A stretch of 64,000 bases of DNA from the NCBI GenBank assembly GCA_003194525.1, contig NBIV01000245.1:1-64000 (forward strand). The letters are read 5' to 3'. Below are positions 11,714-22,971 of this stretch, in pieces; the stretch's first letter is position 1, and each line of letters starts with the position of its first letter. Both the position numbers and the translations under genes were made by a program. Below the pieces are notes generated by a model, which worked only from the letters and a program-made list of their open reading frames with translations, searched no databases and was not told where the DNA came from. Source of the DNA: Gracilariopsis chorda (lineage: Eukaryota > Rhodophyta > Florideophyceae > Gracilariales > Gracilariaceae).

Positions 11714-12772
11714 CTGACGCTCGTGTGCCACCGTAACGCCCTTTACGCCCACATTTATGGAACCGAACCAGGCGTTTGCTTATTCACCGAAGACGCTGTG
11801 AACTGTGACATTTGTGAAAAAAAAACCCGCAACTTCCAACCCGTTTCGAACCGCACCTACCCAAAACACTTCTACCCTAAAAACACAGTCACAGCCTGCA
11901 AAACCCACACCCTCCCCTCCAAATCAGACACCTATAGCCTCCACAGGTACCGCCTCTCTTGACATGTCACCCTTCATCCTACCGGAGCCAAGCTCAAACC
12001 TTCAGATGCCGCCATACAATGGTTCTCTCCCATCGCTACAACCACTCCCTTCGGCGTCCGCAGCCGCCAATTCAGTCAAACGCCTAAACAACAACCTCCT
12101 CTCGTCTTCGCCGCCTTTCATCACTTCTTTCTCTTCTTCAGAGCGGCACACCAGCCCGCTTCAGTCTAACATTTCCGCTTCCTTTTTTTTATCGCATCAA
12201 CTCCATTCCCCCCGCTCGTATTGTGCGCCACATTCAGGAGATAGCACGCCGTCTCCACTCTTTACGCGTTCCGTGTCTTATCCAAGCTCAAACTCCCGTA
12301 ACCAAGGAAAACCATGTATGCTCCTATGCATCCATTCGATGCCATCGATGCTTCTCGGACTCCCACCACGCGTTTGAGTGCCCACACAACAAGAACCCAC
12401 CCAAGACCTGCTACAAGTTCCATATGGGATAGTGCAAGGGACTCAAGGCCCATTCAGATCCCAAAACATATTGTACTCGGGCATGTGAGTTTATCCCACT
12501 GCGCCAGATTGCATGGCTTCTCTGGCGCAAAGACCCAGACATGCGCAACACCATTGCACTCAACTTCTTTGAAGAAGAACGCAACTCTCAGTTCAACAAT
12601 ATTTCTACGAGCAGTACATCTGAATCCGCTAAAGCAAAGCAACAAGACCAACTTTTCCACCCCTGGTTGAGGACAACAGACCGCAGGGCCGTTCCCAACC
12701 TTATACGCCTCATCACTTGGTACAAATCTACAACTGATCTTGTATAGCTTTCCGTGACACCATGATGATAAC

Positions 12773-12778
12773 AATAAA
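12773..12778 (+). terminator. Polyadenylation signal of the helicase gene
   Basis: AATAAA 26 bp downstream of the final stop codon at 12745-12747. Confidence 0.6.
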
Positions 12779-12921
12779 TTTGTGGCCATAAGCTTCACAT
12801 GTTTCTATTCGTTAAGTATAAAAACCCCCCACACATCCTCACATGTTGAGAAACGCGCATGTGCGACCAAAACGAGAAACACCTTCCGCTTCCTTCTATT
12901 GTATTCTTATCTGTGTTACGC

Positions 12922-13090
12922 ATGTACGACAGGAAAAAGTCCTGTCGTACATTCACAGAGTGGTCGCTCGACCACTACCCTTCAAAACATTATTATTGTT
13001 TTGCTGCAGTGGTCGAGCGACCACTACGTTCATGTACGACAGGAAAACGTCCTGACGTACATCGCCGCGGGGGTCGAGCGACCCTAAAAC
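12922..13090. repeat. Second copy of the nested-palindrome array
   Basis: About one and a half units of the array at 2738-3345: CATGTACGACAGG, TCCTGTCGTACAT, GTGGTCGCTCGACCAC, an A/T core (ACATTATTATTGTT), GTGGTCGAGCGACCAC, and a diverged third palindrome (GGGTCGAGCGACCC). It begins about 145 bp after the helicase polyadenylation signal. The matching arrays bracket the methyltransferase and helicase genes. Confidence 0.85.
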
Positions 13091-14250
13091 ACCCCAAAGT
13101 CTCCGAGTTCAGTATTTCCATAGCCACGCCACTATCTTTTAAACATACGACAGCACTATTTCCTAATGCACCCCGCCTACGGCGGCGCACAACAAAGCAT
13201 TCCAATTAAAGACCGCTTTAGGACAAAGCGTGCTCTACATACCACTGCACACTTCTGCAGCACACAACGCCCACCCCCAAAAGTCGAAAAAAACCCCTTC
13301 ACAACAGCACATGCTATGCAAGACAATTCTGTTTCTGTTAACATTCTGCAACCCCTAAAACACCTAAAAACCCATAAAACACTAATAAAATAAAACCGAG
13401 GAATCTAAGTGCAACCCCCCAAAATGTCTAGAAGTAAAACCCCTAATACCAATACACCCCGTAGAAAACGCCGAGACCCGATCGCAAAATTGCCCATAAA
13501 AGCAAAACCTCTAAACAAAAATTGAATAGAACTTGCATTTCTTAAGTGTACGGCTAATCATAATCTTTTAAAACATTCAAACTCCCCTATCCGCAACACA
13601 AATCAATAAAACACACTAAAAAGAAAAACAACGTTTACAAAAACCCCTAAGACGTTCTATTCACATATTTCTACGTGTAGAGAACTAGGCCATATATACG
13701 ATTTTCTAGATCTTGCAATTTTCAGTATGCAAAGTCCAACTTTTAGTACTCTGACACATCCATAATCCTGGAAAGTACAGCTTACCAGAATGGAAGCGCC
13801 TAAAACGTTGCCGAGCGAACAAATATACAACCCTAACACCCTGTAGCGCTACACCTTTAAAACCACATCCCAGCTCCCAAAAACCCTTAATAGAGAAAAC
13901 GTTCTTATCAGTATTCAGCCCCCAACGGTACCTCGATATGAAATTTTGTACTTCTCCTTTTCTTCTCCAACTGCACCTAAAAACAACTAAAACCTCCTAA
14001 CATTGCCATATCCCTAAAATACAATAACCTAGAACGTTTCCTAATGCTAATATAATCCCCTAAACACCCTTACATTTAAAATCCCTAAACTTTAATATGA
14101 AGGTTCTTACAATACCCTAAAACCTTTCTTAATGCTAAGAACATCAAAGTATAAACCCCTAATTTTTAATACCAAGGCTCTTCATTCTTTCCCGGAAGCT
14201 CCCTAATAAAAGCCCGATTCGTCTCATTTGTTCCATGTTCATAAACATGC
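13091..14250. repeat. AT-rich gene-free DNA with degenerate CCCTAAA-like motifs
   Basis: No coding signature. The top strand is rich in CCCCTAAAAC, CCTAAAAACC, CCCCTAAT, CCCTAAAAC and CCCCTAAAC at irregular spacing (for example about 13350-13385, 13640, 14040-14090, 14110-14160). They resemble scattered, eroded telomere repeats of the CCCTAAA/CCCTAAAA type, which would fit the neighbouring telomere-linked helicase gene. Simple base bias could also produce some of them. Confidence 0.45.
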
Positions 14251-14279
14251 CCGCAATGCTTCGTTTGGGCATATATGAC

Positions 14280-15300
14280 CAGTACTACAAACCCCTAAAC
14301 ATTTGTCAAACATTTAAAAAAACGCATTTCTTGGTTTCCACAAATCTCCTCAAAACCAAGCGCTTTCGCCCTTTTGCACAATATGCGTTAAAATGCCCAC
14401 ATTGCATGGTTTTAGCAAATGTTGCAAAAACCAAGCACTTTTGCAGTTTAGTACAATGTGCCAAAAAAATCCACGCTTTGCTTGGTCTCTCACCTAAATG
14501 GCCTAATACCAAGCGCTTTCGAATATTTCTACAATGTGCCAAAAAAACCCCGCATTGCTAGGTTGCGTGAATGTGCCCAAAACCAAGCGCTTTCGATCAT
14601 TTGCACAATGTGCGTAAACATGCTCGAAATGCTTGCTTTGGGCAAATGTGTCCAAAACCAAGCGCTTTCGTACATTTGTACAATGTGCAAAATATTCACG
14701 TGTTGCTTGGTTTCTGCAAGGCAGTCCGAAACCAAGCGCTTTCCCACATTCTGCAAATGATCCAAAAAACATCCCACGCGCTTGGTCTGCGAAAAGCTGG
14801 CTAAAACCAAGCGCATGGAGCATGCGACCAAACCTTGCCAAACCAGCTCAGAAACCATGCTTCTAAAGCCTCCGACACGCACATATGCGCGCGTGCGCAC
14901 TTTCAGGACCTCCCTACAAGGCTCTGACAAATCATGGCTAAACCCAAGCGCTGGGGCACCCTACATTGGCGCGCTAAACCACTAAAGATGCGCTCAACTA
15001 CGCTACTTACACGACATGTACGCGGGACGTGCCATATATGCCTAAAACCAAGCGCAAACGCCGATGTCAAATCCTAATCTTTTGATGTATGCGCTTGGTT
15101 TTTGGCCAAACCAAGCACTCTATAATATTAAGCCCGGTTTTTTGAGCTCAAGCGTTTGTTTCATAACCGCCGCACAGCGCTTCATCATCCACTGAAGGCA
15201 TGAAAAACGTACATACAGCGATTCCACCACTCGTTCAACGTTTTGCGTCAGAACCAAGCGCTTGCCGACACCCCTCAAAACCAAGCGCAACCCCACACTT
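14280..15300. repeat. About 75-bp minisatellite carrying ACCAAGCGCTTTCG
   Basis: ACCAAGCGC recurs near 14356, 14430 (GCAC variant), 14508, 14583, 14658, 14731 and 14804, a period of 73-78 bp. Units also share CATTTGCACAATGTGC and a TGCTTGGTTT that is inverted relative to ACCAAGC, so each unit can fold. Single, more diverged copies continue to about 15290. Open frames through it are repeat by-products. Confidence 0.85.
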
Positions 15301-15795
15301 ACATGCAACACTACTATAAGAAGCTCTACAAAATTTGGAACCAACCACGAGCTATCCAATGTCACTACGAGCTGTCGACGCCCGACCGTGCAGCTTCGTT
15401 TTACAGATATCTCGCCCTCGGATGGAGCGCGTCTTCGGTAGGTGATGTAGCACTCATTCTCGAGCTGTGTGGATTCGGAGCGAAGAGGATCAACAAAGTG
15501 CATCAAGCAGGTCAACTCGCGCATGCACAGCAAAGAAACGATGTGAGCACCCAGTACCCGCAATTGACTGGAAACTTGGTAAAATGGAGAAATGGTGTGG
15601 GAGACGGATTTCAACAGATTGTTACTCATGGCGGAGGTCAACTTGCACACACCCGCTACACGAGCTCTCTATTCGCCTCGTCGCAAATCCACCCGTCGTA
15701 TCCAAGGCATTCCTTACGAACTCAAGGCTCTCCGCCGTTGTCTGTATCTTGATAACATCGTTGTGGATGCTTTGCACGGAGACGGTAACATCCCT
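15300..15795 (+). pseudogene. Unrecognised coding fragment
   Basis: A non-repetitive stretch with protein-like composition between the minisatellite and gypsy A. One frame reads FYRYLALGWSASSVGDVALI and another reads RRIQGIPYELKALRRCLYLD, so if it is one gene it has shifted frame near 15590-15650. I do not recognise the family. The 5' side uses the last minisatellite copies as sequence, so the true start is unclear, and the 3' end is cut where gypsy A begins (about 15800). Confidence 0.3.
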
Positions 15796-15799
15796 TGGT

Positions 15800-17165
15800 G
15801 CAGATCGCAGACAAAAAAAATTTCAAGATCGCGTTGGAAGACACTGTCCTGGAAACTGTCTAAGGTAGTTCGGGGGCTGATTTCAGTGCCATTGTATCAA
15901 ATACGTTCTGTCAAGTAATCTCGGATATGGCGAACCTCGACAACTGGATCTGAAACGACCCATTGCTCTTGCGGGTGCTTTCAACAAGCAACGACTCAGA
16001 CTTTTTCGCCTCTAGATCATTAAGATGACAATAAATATCTATATCCCCTGTTCAACCATCCCCGTTTGTAGCAGGCAATTGGTTCTTTTTGGTCGTGGAC
16101 CATCCAGAAAGGAGATACGCTTAGGTGGTCAATTTTTGCGTTCTACAGGTTTCAACCTGCAGTATCATCTCGACCATGTTAAGGAAGCACTTCAAGACAA
16201 ACAACTCGACGAGCTGGACCCAGAAGTTGCACAGCTGGTAGCAGCAAATTACAAGGGCCTGTCATACGCAGACGCCGACGATGACCCGATAGAACACCCT
16301 GAGTGTCTATCTATGGGAATCCAAGAAGACAGCGTAGAGGCTCTCTAACAAGATTTCGGAAGAACTATCAACGGAGTACCGGGTAACGAAATATCTGATG
16401 GATGACAGTAGAGACTCAAGGATATGCTAAAGAAGTACCGTGACCTCTTCAGCATCAAACTGGACACTGGTCCTCCCCCAGACGTCCCTCCGCTCGTTAT
16501 CACTCCCAGGAAGAACGCTAAACCATACCATATGAACTAAAATATGCACCGCACCAGAGGGACTTCATCGTCCAGACTATCGAGACGTTGGAGGCAATGG
16601 AAGCCGTTTATAAGAATCTCTCTGCACGATGGGCCTCACCAGCTCTTGTTGTCCCGAAACCAGGCTCAACTAGACTTCGTTTCAGAGTAGATCCACGTGG
16701 ACCCAATACGAGTACCATTCTGATGGCATCGTCAATGCGACACCTCGACTTCAAGATTGAGGACATGGCAGGCAATAATTGTTTCGGTAATCCGGATTTG
16801 GCTCACGACTACTGGCAGCTACCGCTATCTAAAGGATCTCAGGAGATGATGTCAATACAGACGCCGCTGGGTGTCTATTCATCGGAACGCCTACTACAAG
16901 GGGGTAACGACTCCAGAAGTTATGTCTAAGCTGAGCTCGCGCATAAGTTTAAAGGGCAAGTCGACAAATTTCTGCAGTGGATAAACGATTTCGTTTTCCG
17001 TGTCAAAACTGAGATGAAACTGCTTTCGAATATAGAATACTTTTTCCAAGTATGTCAGGAGATTGGTTTGAAGATCAATGTCGGAAAAAGCCATCTAATC
17101 CAGAGAGAAGTTCAGTTCTGTAGATGGATCATTTCATTGGAAGGCAGCCCATACCATCCACGACA
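15800..17165 (+). mobile_element. Gypsy A: broken Ty3/gypsy fragment (protease to reverse transcriptase)
   Basis: Homologous to gypsy E2 at about 56450-57800: the protease-linker region with LSYADADDDPIEHPE, and a reverse transcriptase with LRFRVDPRGPN and a Q-x3-DF counterpart of the active site. It lacks gag, RNase H, integrase and both LTRs, and carries many breaks, so it is old. Its right end passes directly into gypsy B, mid reverse transcriptase. Confidence 0.85.
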
Positions 17166-20100
17166 CTCAACTTAACAATCTCACTCCCTGGTTCTAACGT
17201 TCCCGTTAGAATCCGTGGCGTCCAATTCATCATTGTTGACAATGAAATGGATGAAATCCTATTGGGTCGGCCGTTTCTGAACACAATCGGTTTCGATTTA
17301 TCCGAACATTTGCGCCGAGTGCACCCACTTATCCATGATAAGCACGTGGACGAAATCCATCCACACAAGATCAAGCTCGCTACCGCCATATCTAAGGGAC
17401 TCTCATACGTGGACGCTGATGACGATCCTATCAAACTACCTGAATGCCTCGCAGCTGGCATAGGTAAGAATTCAGAGGAAGAAATCAACAATGCTTTCAA
17501 TAACCGTATCGAGGAAGCAAAGAAGAATGGAATATCAGATCTAGGACTCAATCACATCAAAATTTTCCTTGCTGAATATAGAGATGTATTCCGTATGAAA
17601 CTCGGTCCAGATCCTCCCGCTACCGTTCCACCTCCCTTCATTACTCCTGCAGACAGCTGCAAACCATCGCGGTCTCCCCAAAGACGATACGCTCCGCAAC
17701 AGTACGAATTCATCATCAATACAGTACGAGAACTGGAGTCAATCGGCGCTATATACAAGAATCCTTCCGATAGATGGGCAAGCCCAGCTCTCGCCTACAG
17801 AATCCCGGTTCTTCAACCCTCCGGTTCACTGTGGACCTCCGTGGGCCAAATGCCAGGACTGTACCTATTCAACCGGCGATGCCTCACCTCGTTTCGAAGT
17901 TCCAGGACATCTCTGTGAGTGTATGATTCGGCCATTTGGACCTTGCCCACGGGTACTGGCAAGTACCTCTCGCAGCGGAGTCTCAAGAGTTGCTGTCAAT
18001 CCAATCTCCGATCGGTGTCTGCTCATCACGCCGCCTCCTTCAAGGCGGAACCGACGCTGGCAAACATTTTCCAGCAGTATTGCAGCATAAGTTTGACGGT
18101 CGGGTCGACAAGATGCTACAGTGGCTCGATGATTTCTTATTCTACGCAACCAATGGAAAAATATTTGCTGGATAACATCGAGTCATTTCTACAGGTGTGT
18201 AGCGAAATTGGGCTCAAGATTCATGCTGAGAAACTGAACCTATTCGCCACCACAGTACAATTATGTGGACGTGAAATCTCCAAGGACGGCATTCAATACC
18301 ACCCTAGGCAATTCGAATCACTCGTCTCAATGCAGAAGCATAGTCTCACTAATGAACTACAACAGTTTATTTGCGCAACAAACTGGATGCGTAACTCGAT
18401 CCCTGCGTACTCACAGTGCATCGTTCCCCTGCACAACTTGCTCGAATCTTGTTACAAGAAGGTTGGAAACCGCACCAAGCAAGCACTACGCAAACTTTCC
18501 ATCACCACCTCGTGGGATGCAATTCATGATGCAGCTTTCAAAGAAATCAATGATCAACTCACTGTTTCTGTAAAGCTCGGTTTTCCAGAACATGAGCAGA
18601 ACTTATGTCTTTTCACAGACGCATCAGATACTCATTGGGCTGCTATCCTCACACAAGTACCAACGGAAGAACGATCACAGAAAATCGAAAAGCAGAGACA
18701 TGAACCTCTCTGTTTTCTTTCGGGAGTATTCTCTGGATCATCCTTGAGCTGTTCAGTACCTGAAAGAAAAGGGTACGCCATCGTCAAAGCAATGTGTGGT
18801 CTCGATTATCTGGTACTAGGCCGCGAAGTAACCATATTCAAGGACTACGCAAACCTAGTGTATCTCTATGATCCGTATGGACATAACACAGGTATCCCAA
18901 AGCACACCGCAAGCAAGCTCATGCGCTGGGCAATCAAACTCAGCGCCTTTCGGTATTTAGTAGAACATCTACCAGGAGAGCACAACGTATGGGCTGACAT
19001 GCTTATTAGGTGGGCTCTAAGCCCAAAACGTAAGGTCAAAACAACAAAAGTATTGCATACCAAGTCATTCATGTGTGCTCCCATCAACCCTGGAACCTAT
19101 CCGAATCTCGATTAGCCGAGTATCAACGACCTCATAACGTCCCGGTCATAATCCAAGCAGAATCCACCTGGTACATTCATGCGAACCGAACAAGAGTTCA
19201 AAGATAGTGATGATGTTATTTGGATACCATCTGTTGGTCAGGACAGGAAAGCTGGAGCGGGCAGTCGCACGACGGAGGCGTGCGAGTGAACGCGAGGCGA
19301 GGGAACAGGCACAGGAACTCAGAAGTTCGTCTGAGGATGCCTCCGGTTTCGGTTTCTTCACACCGAAACCGGGTATTTATTCTGCCTCCTTCGGGCAGCT
19401 CTCAAACAGGAAGCTACCTCGTTTGACTTGTCGTCACCCACGGTCTATGGGTAACAACTCTCAAACCCGTGGTGCTGGTCTACCTACGATAACCTGCTAC
19501 CTACGCAACCTGCTACCTACAATTCAGCCGCATATGCGTCTCACGCATGATGCGCAATCAACACCATCCGATGAAGCACATCTTAAGCTCCGCATTATCA
19601 TCGCTGCCCACACAGGACACGGTGGAAAACGTAGCCAGCGCGTTACTTTCGCGTCTATCAAGGCTCATGTCTCTTGGAGCAAAATGACAGAAGACGTATA
19701 CTCGTTCTTAAACTCCTGTCTGCACTGTTTGTGTGCAGAATCAGGGAAAATCGTACCTCTTCCACTCGGACACGCTCTTCACGCTGTGGAACCAAACAAG
19801 GTTCTTCATTTTGATTTTTGTTTCATGTCGAACGGGGAGAATGGCTACATTTATTCCCTGCTACTCAAGGACGATCACAGTGGCTACATCTGGCTGACGC
19901 CCACCAAAGAAACTACTGCAGAAACCGTAGCTGACGTTCTTATCAAGTGGTTTGCGGCAATTTGGGGTCGTGAAACATTGGGTTTCCGATCGTGGATCGC
20001 ACTTCAAGAATGAATTAGTTCGACTACTCAAGAAGGGAACCTATTAGGCCCATCACTTTACACTGGCATACTGCCCTTGGTCAAATGAAACAGTCGAAGT

Positions 20101-20935
20101 CGTTAATCGAGAACTGCTCCGTGCAACAAGAGCACTGCTGTCCACGTATAAGCTTCCACACAAGTGCTGCCCAAGTATGCTACCCGTAGTACAGTCCGCT
20201 TTGAACAATTGCATCCTGGAACGCCTCGGAAACCGCTGTCCTCTCACCGTCTTCACTGGACACCCTCAAGACGGTCCACTTACATTAGTTACACGCAAGT
20301 TCGGTAAGAACGTGAAATTGTACTCCATTGGCGATATTCGGTACACTCAGTGACAACAAATTCAAGCAACGCTGAACGCTTTAGAGAGAATTCACAAAGA
20401 CGTCGCTGTACGCTCCGATAAGAAACGCCGCTCTGCTGTAGGCTCACACAATCGAAAGAGGAACGTGAGAGCTATCAAATTTACGGAAGCAGATTATGTT
20501 CTACGAGGAATAATGCAGCATGAACCCAAAAGGAAACCTTCTCTCAAATGGTTAGGTCCCTATCGCGTCGTCGATTGTCGATCGGATTACATCTTTATTA
20601 TCGAGAACCTCCTAGATGAATAGAAAATGGAAGTCCACGCCCGCCGTCTAAAGTTCTTCCGGAACAAGCACTATCAAGTATGTGAAGAAATCCTCGAACA
20701 TCTCCGGTATCAAACTGGCAAGCTCCTTGTCGTGGAGTCCTTCACCGATATCCGAAGATATCACGGAACTGTAGAGCTACAAGTCAAATGGCGCGGCTTT
20801 ACAGGAGACGAAGCGGATTGGTTCAAACTTTCGTCCATACGGGAGGAAGTTCCTCAGCTGGTTACAGAATATCTAGAAGACCTTTTAACCAGCGGAACCA
20901 AACGTCAGCGCTCCGTCGCTGCATCTCTCTAAACT
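17165..20935 (+). mobile_element. Gypsy B: broken Ty3/gypsy chromodomain element, 5' truncated
   Basis: In order: protease C-terminal part with ILLGRPFLNTIGF (about 17.2 kb), reverse transcriptase (17.6-18.3 kb, WLDDFL), RNase H (LCLFTDASDTHWAAIL, about 18.6 kb), integrase (HCLCAES zinc part, then LHFDFCF core, 19.6-20.3 kb) and a chromodomain-like end (VELQVKWRGFTGDEADW, 20.75-20.93 kb). No 5' LTR or gag remains. A TGTTGTGTCAGG at about 20973 could open a 3' LTR, but I cannot find its end. Roughly eight or more breaks; old. It is also interrupted by a solo LTR. Confidence 0.88.
19232..19563 (+). mobile_element. Solo LTR inserted in gypsy B
   Basis: A 332-bp sequence starting TGTTGG and ending ATCAACA, flanked by the 5-bp direct repeat CCATC (19227-19231 and 19564-19568), and interrupting the integrase region of gypsy B. 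It holds a perfect 11-bp hairpin (CCGGTTTCGGT at 19343-19353 with ACCGAAACCGG at 19362-19372) right before GTATTTATT. This is the expected scar of an LTR element lost by LTR-LTR recombination. The family is not one of the other LTRs in this window. Confidence 0.85.
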
Positions 20936-21500
20936 AATCTTGGTCGCAACATCACCTACCAAGATCATGGGACAATGTTGTGTCAGGCAGCACCGTCGGC
21001 ATTTATGCCATGTCATCGTAGTATCCCGCAAACCCTCTTCGTCGTGGCCAAGTTCACCAAGTAACTGTATGTTGGACAATGAACACCAGGTGATATGTGC
21101 CACAATAGTTTTTATCTAGTTAGGTTACACTACAGTACAAACTAGCTATTCTACATTTGTCGGCGGGGACTTTTCAAAAGACGAGGCCAACGGGCACACC
21201 ACATAACGCCGGGACGGCCTGGACGGTACCGGTAACCCAAGCAGTAAGAGTGCCGGGATCTTGGGTGTGCCTTTCCTTTGTGCCTTCCTCCTTTGCTACC
21301 TTTCCCTTTCCACACCGACCCGCCTTCTTCTTGCCTACGTCTACGATCTTATTCCCTTTTCTTTCCAACACCATCCACTGTGCTTCCAAGACTCGTCAAC
21401 ACCCTCCTTCAGTAGCTTGGTGGCTTTCTGCTACATTCTAAAACCGAGTCTCGTTTAATGAGTGCATTCGGAAATTTCCAGATGGACGTTCTCGCCAAAC
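20936..21500. other. No gene; possible eroded LTR
   Basis: It follows the gypsy B chromodomain. It may contain the remains of its 3' LTR from about 20973. I see no protein signature. A C/T-rich run lies at 21280-21420. Confidence 0.4.
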
Positions 21501-22838
21501 TTGTGTCCATATATGAAAGCCAAGTCACTTGTCCTTTGGCCTATCCTTGGCCAAATATGGCGATCAGAATGGACCCTTGGAGGGTCCATTCAAACTGCCA
21601 AACGTTCCGCCAAAACTTCTGAGACCAGTACCAGTGCCAAATAAACTTGAGACTCCGAAGAGCAGTAGCACCTGCTTGTTCTGCCAGTTACATGGCTACC
21701 ATAAGCGTCGTGATCACCATCAAACGCCGCAACAAAAACGAACGTATCGTCGCAGTCACCGGGCAGCTCAGTACACGAGAAAGGGTCTCCTTCATCCCAC
21801 GCGGTCAAGGGAACACACACCTTGGCAACGCTTACTTAGATGGGGAACCGACAACGATTTTATCATAACAACAAACATTACCAGATCAATCTTTACAAAC
21901 ACGCTTTTCCCACTGTTCAAAACAGCGCAGCAACAACAGAATTATGGCAGTCCATTTCGTAGAACGGCTTCAAAGCGTGGTAGAAAAACACTTCTGCGTT
22001 CCATGGACCTTCTTAGTCTAGCGCTAAACTACTTAAAGACAAAATGCAAGTCTTATCAGCTATGTCCCTTCTTTGGAATTGTGCCATCCACTCTTTGCAT
22101 GTGGTTGGACTTCTCTCTCTTTGTCCTTCTAAAGGCAATAACATCACCAAATGCAGAACACTTTCATGTGCGCTGACCCACTGCAGACGAACAAGAATCC
22201 TCTGCGGCGCTTTTGGAAAACAATCGAAGGTTCGGTTTCCTTCTGACAGGCGTGTTTGGCATACGGATGGAGGGCGTTTCAAGTGCCAAAACTACGGCAA
22301 CGCTGATCTACAAAATGCCTTCTACGAAGGATAAACTCAGCAAGAAGAAGTCACTAATCTGTTTGTTTTCAACTTTTATGCGGAAATCATACATGCAGCG
22401 ATAAATTACCCGGGAAGCTGGCATGACACTAGACTGGCTGGAATATCTGGTCTCTACAACGATAAACCTTGGGACGAAAGGACGTCTCCTGGCATGGCAA
22501 TCTTGGGGGACTCTGCTTTCGTGAACAACACGAGGTGCACGAACGGTAAAATTGTGCGAGCTCGAAAAACGAATGAGACCAACGAAATTCCAGAGTCCCA
22601 AGAGCTAGTGGTGATAGATCTTATCATGAAAAGAGTAATGCCGAGCGAGCGGCAAAGCGCAGAGTGGGGTATAAGAGCACTCAAAGGACCCTTTCCTCGT
22701 TTGGATGCCACATTGACTACAGATGCTAAGCGCCGAGGTATCCTTATAGAACTGGCAGTTCGCCTGTTTAACTTTCGCACTCGCGTCATGGGTCGCAATC
22801 GCATTGCCGGTACCTACAATCCATCTACTTTACCGTGA
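21500..22838 (+). pseudogene. PIF/Harbinger DDE transposase, broken
   Basis: N-terminal region: GRKTLLRSMDLLSLALNYL followed by SYQLCPFFGIVPSTLCMWL (about 21.97-22.12 kb). Catalytic region: DGGRFKCQNYGNADLQNAF (first Asp region, about 22.27 kb), INYPGSWHDTRLAG (second Asp, about 22.42 kb), GMAILGDSAF, and SERQSAEWGIRALKGPF carrying the Glu (about 22.65 kb). It ends IAGTYNPSTLP at 22838. The breaks I see are an in-frame TGA at 22174-22176, a frame change near 22250 and an in-frame TAA near 22330. The N-terminal 150 codons are less certain and may hold another shift. The protein would cut and paste the element together with the Myb-like partner on the other strand. I could not find the terminal inverted repeats. 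Confidence 0.85.
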
Positions 22839-22856
22839 GCGCGTGCTGCAGCCCGA

Positions 22857-22910
22857 GGAGCAAAGTGCGCGTTAAAGCTCGCTGGTGCACGCATTCGCGC
22901 ACTTTGCTCC
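22857..22910. terminator. Perfect 15-bp inverted repeat between convergent Harbinger genes
   Basis: GGAGCAAAGTGCGCG (22857-22871) and CGCGCACTTTGCTCC (22896-22910) with a 24-nt loop, 20-70 bp past the transposase stop and about 60 bp before the stop of the Myb-like gene. It could be a shared 3' end or processing structure. Confidence 0.5.
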
Positions 22911-22971
22911 CACTTTTAAGCCCGCGCGAGCAGAAACCCTGGAGGGTTACATGACGTTCTGAACGAATTCG

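Larger units (their letters stand above)
7401..12747 (+). pseudogene. Telomere-linked-type RecQ helicase with zinc fingers and recombinase-like domain
   Basis: It starts at the ATG at 7401 (MDNLTLHNHSIG). Order of parts: two zinc-finger-like segments (7600-7960), a Gln/Pro/Thr-rich region, a conserved helical region (8.2-9.6 kb), a tyrosine-recombinase-like segment (9.73-10.13 kb), the RecQ helicase core (10.44-11.71 kb), a RecQ zinc-binding motif (CHRNALYAH then CDICEKK, about 11.73-11.82 kb), and a C-terminal cysteine cluster (CHRCF, CYKFH, CTRACE, about 12.32-12.49 kb). This matches my memory of fungal subtelomeric RecQ-like proteins (DUF3505/TLH). It would unwind DNA in the nucleus. At least eight frame breaks are visible, including in-frame stops at the P-loop (about 10567), after KTWM (11711-11713) and at about 12430. 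The P-loop lysine is also replaced, so this copy cannot be a working helicase. AATAAA follows 26 bp after the last stop. Confidence 0.8.

Noticed and set aside
1-13090. Endogenous virus as the source of the methyltransferase-helicase cluster
   Set aside because: No capsid, packaging ATPase, polymerase or other virus hallmark seen. The helicase type is known from subtelomeres.
14235-14930. Open frames on both strands with AKTKHF- and KPSAF-like repeats
   Set aside because: By-products of the 75-bp minisatellite.
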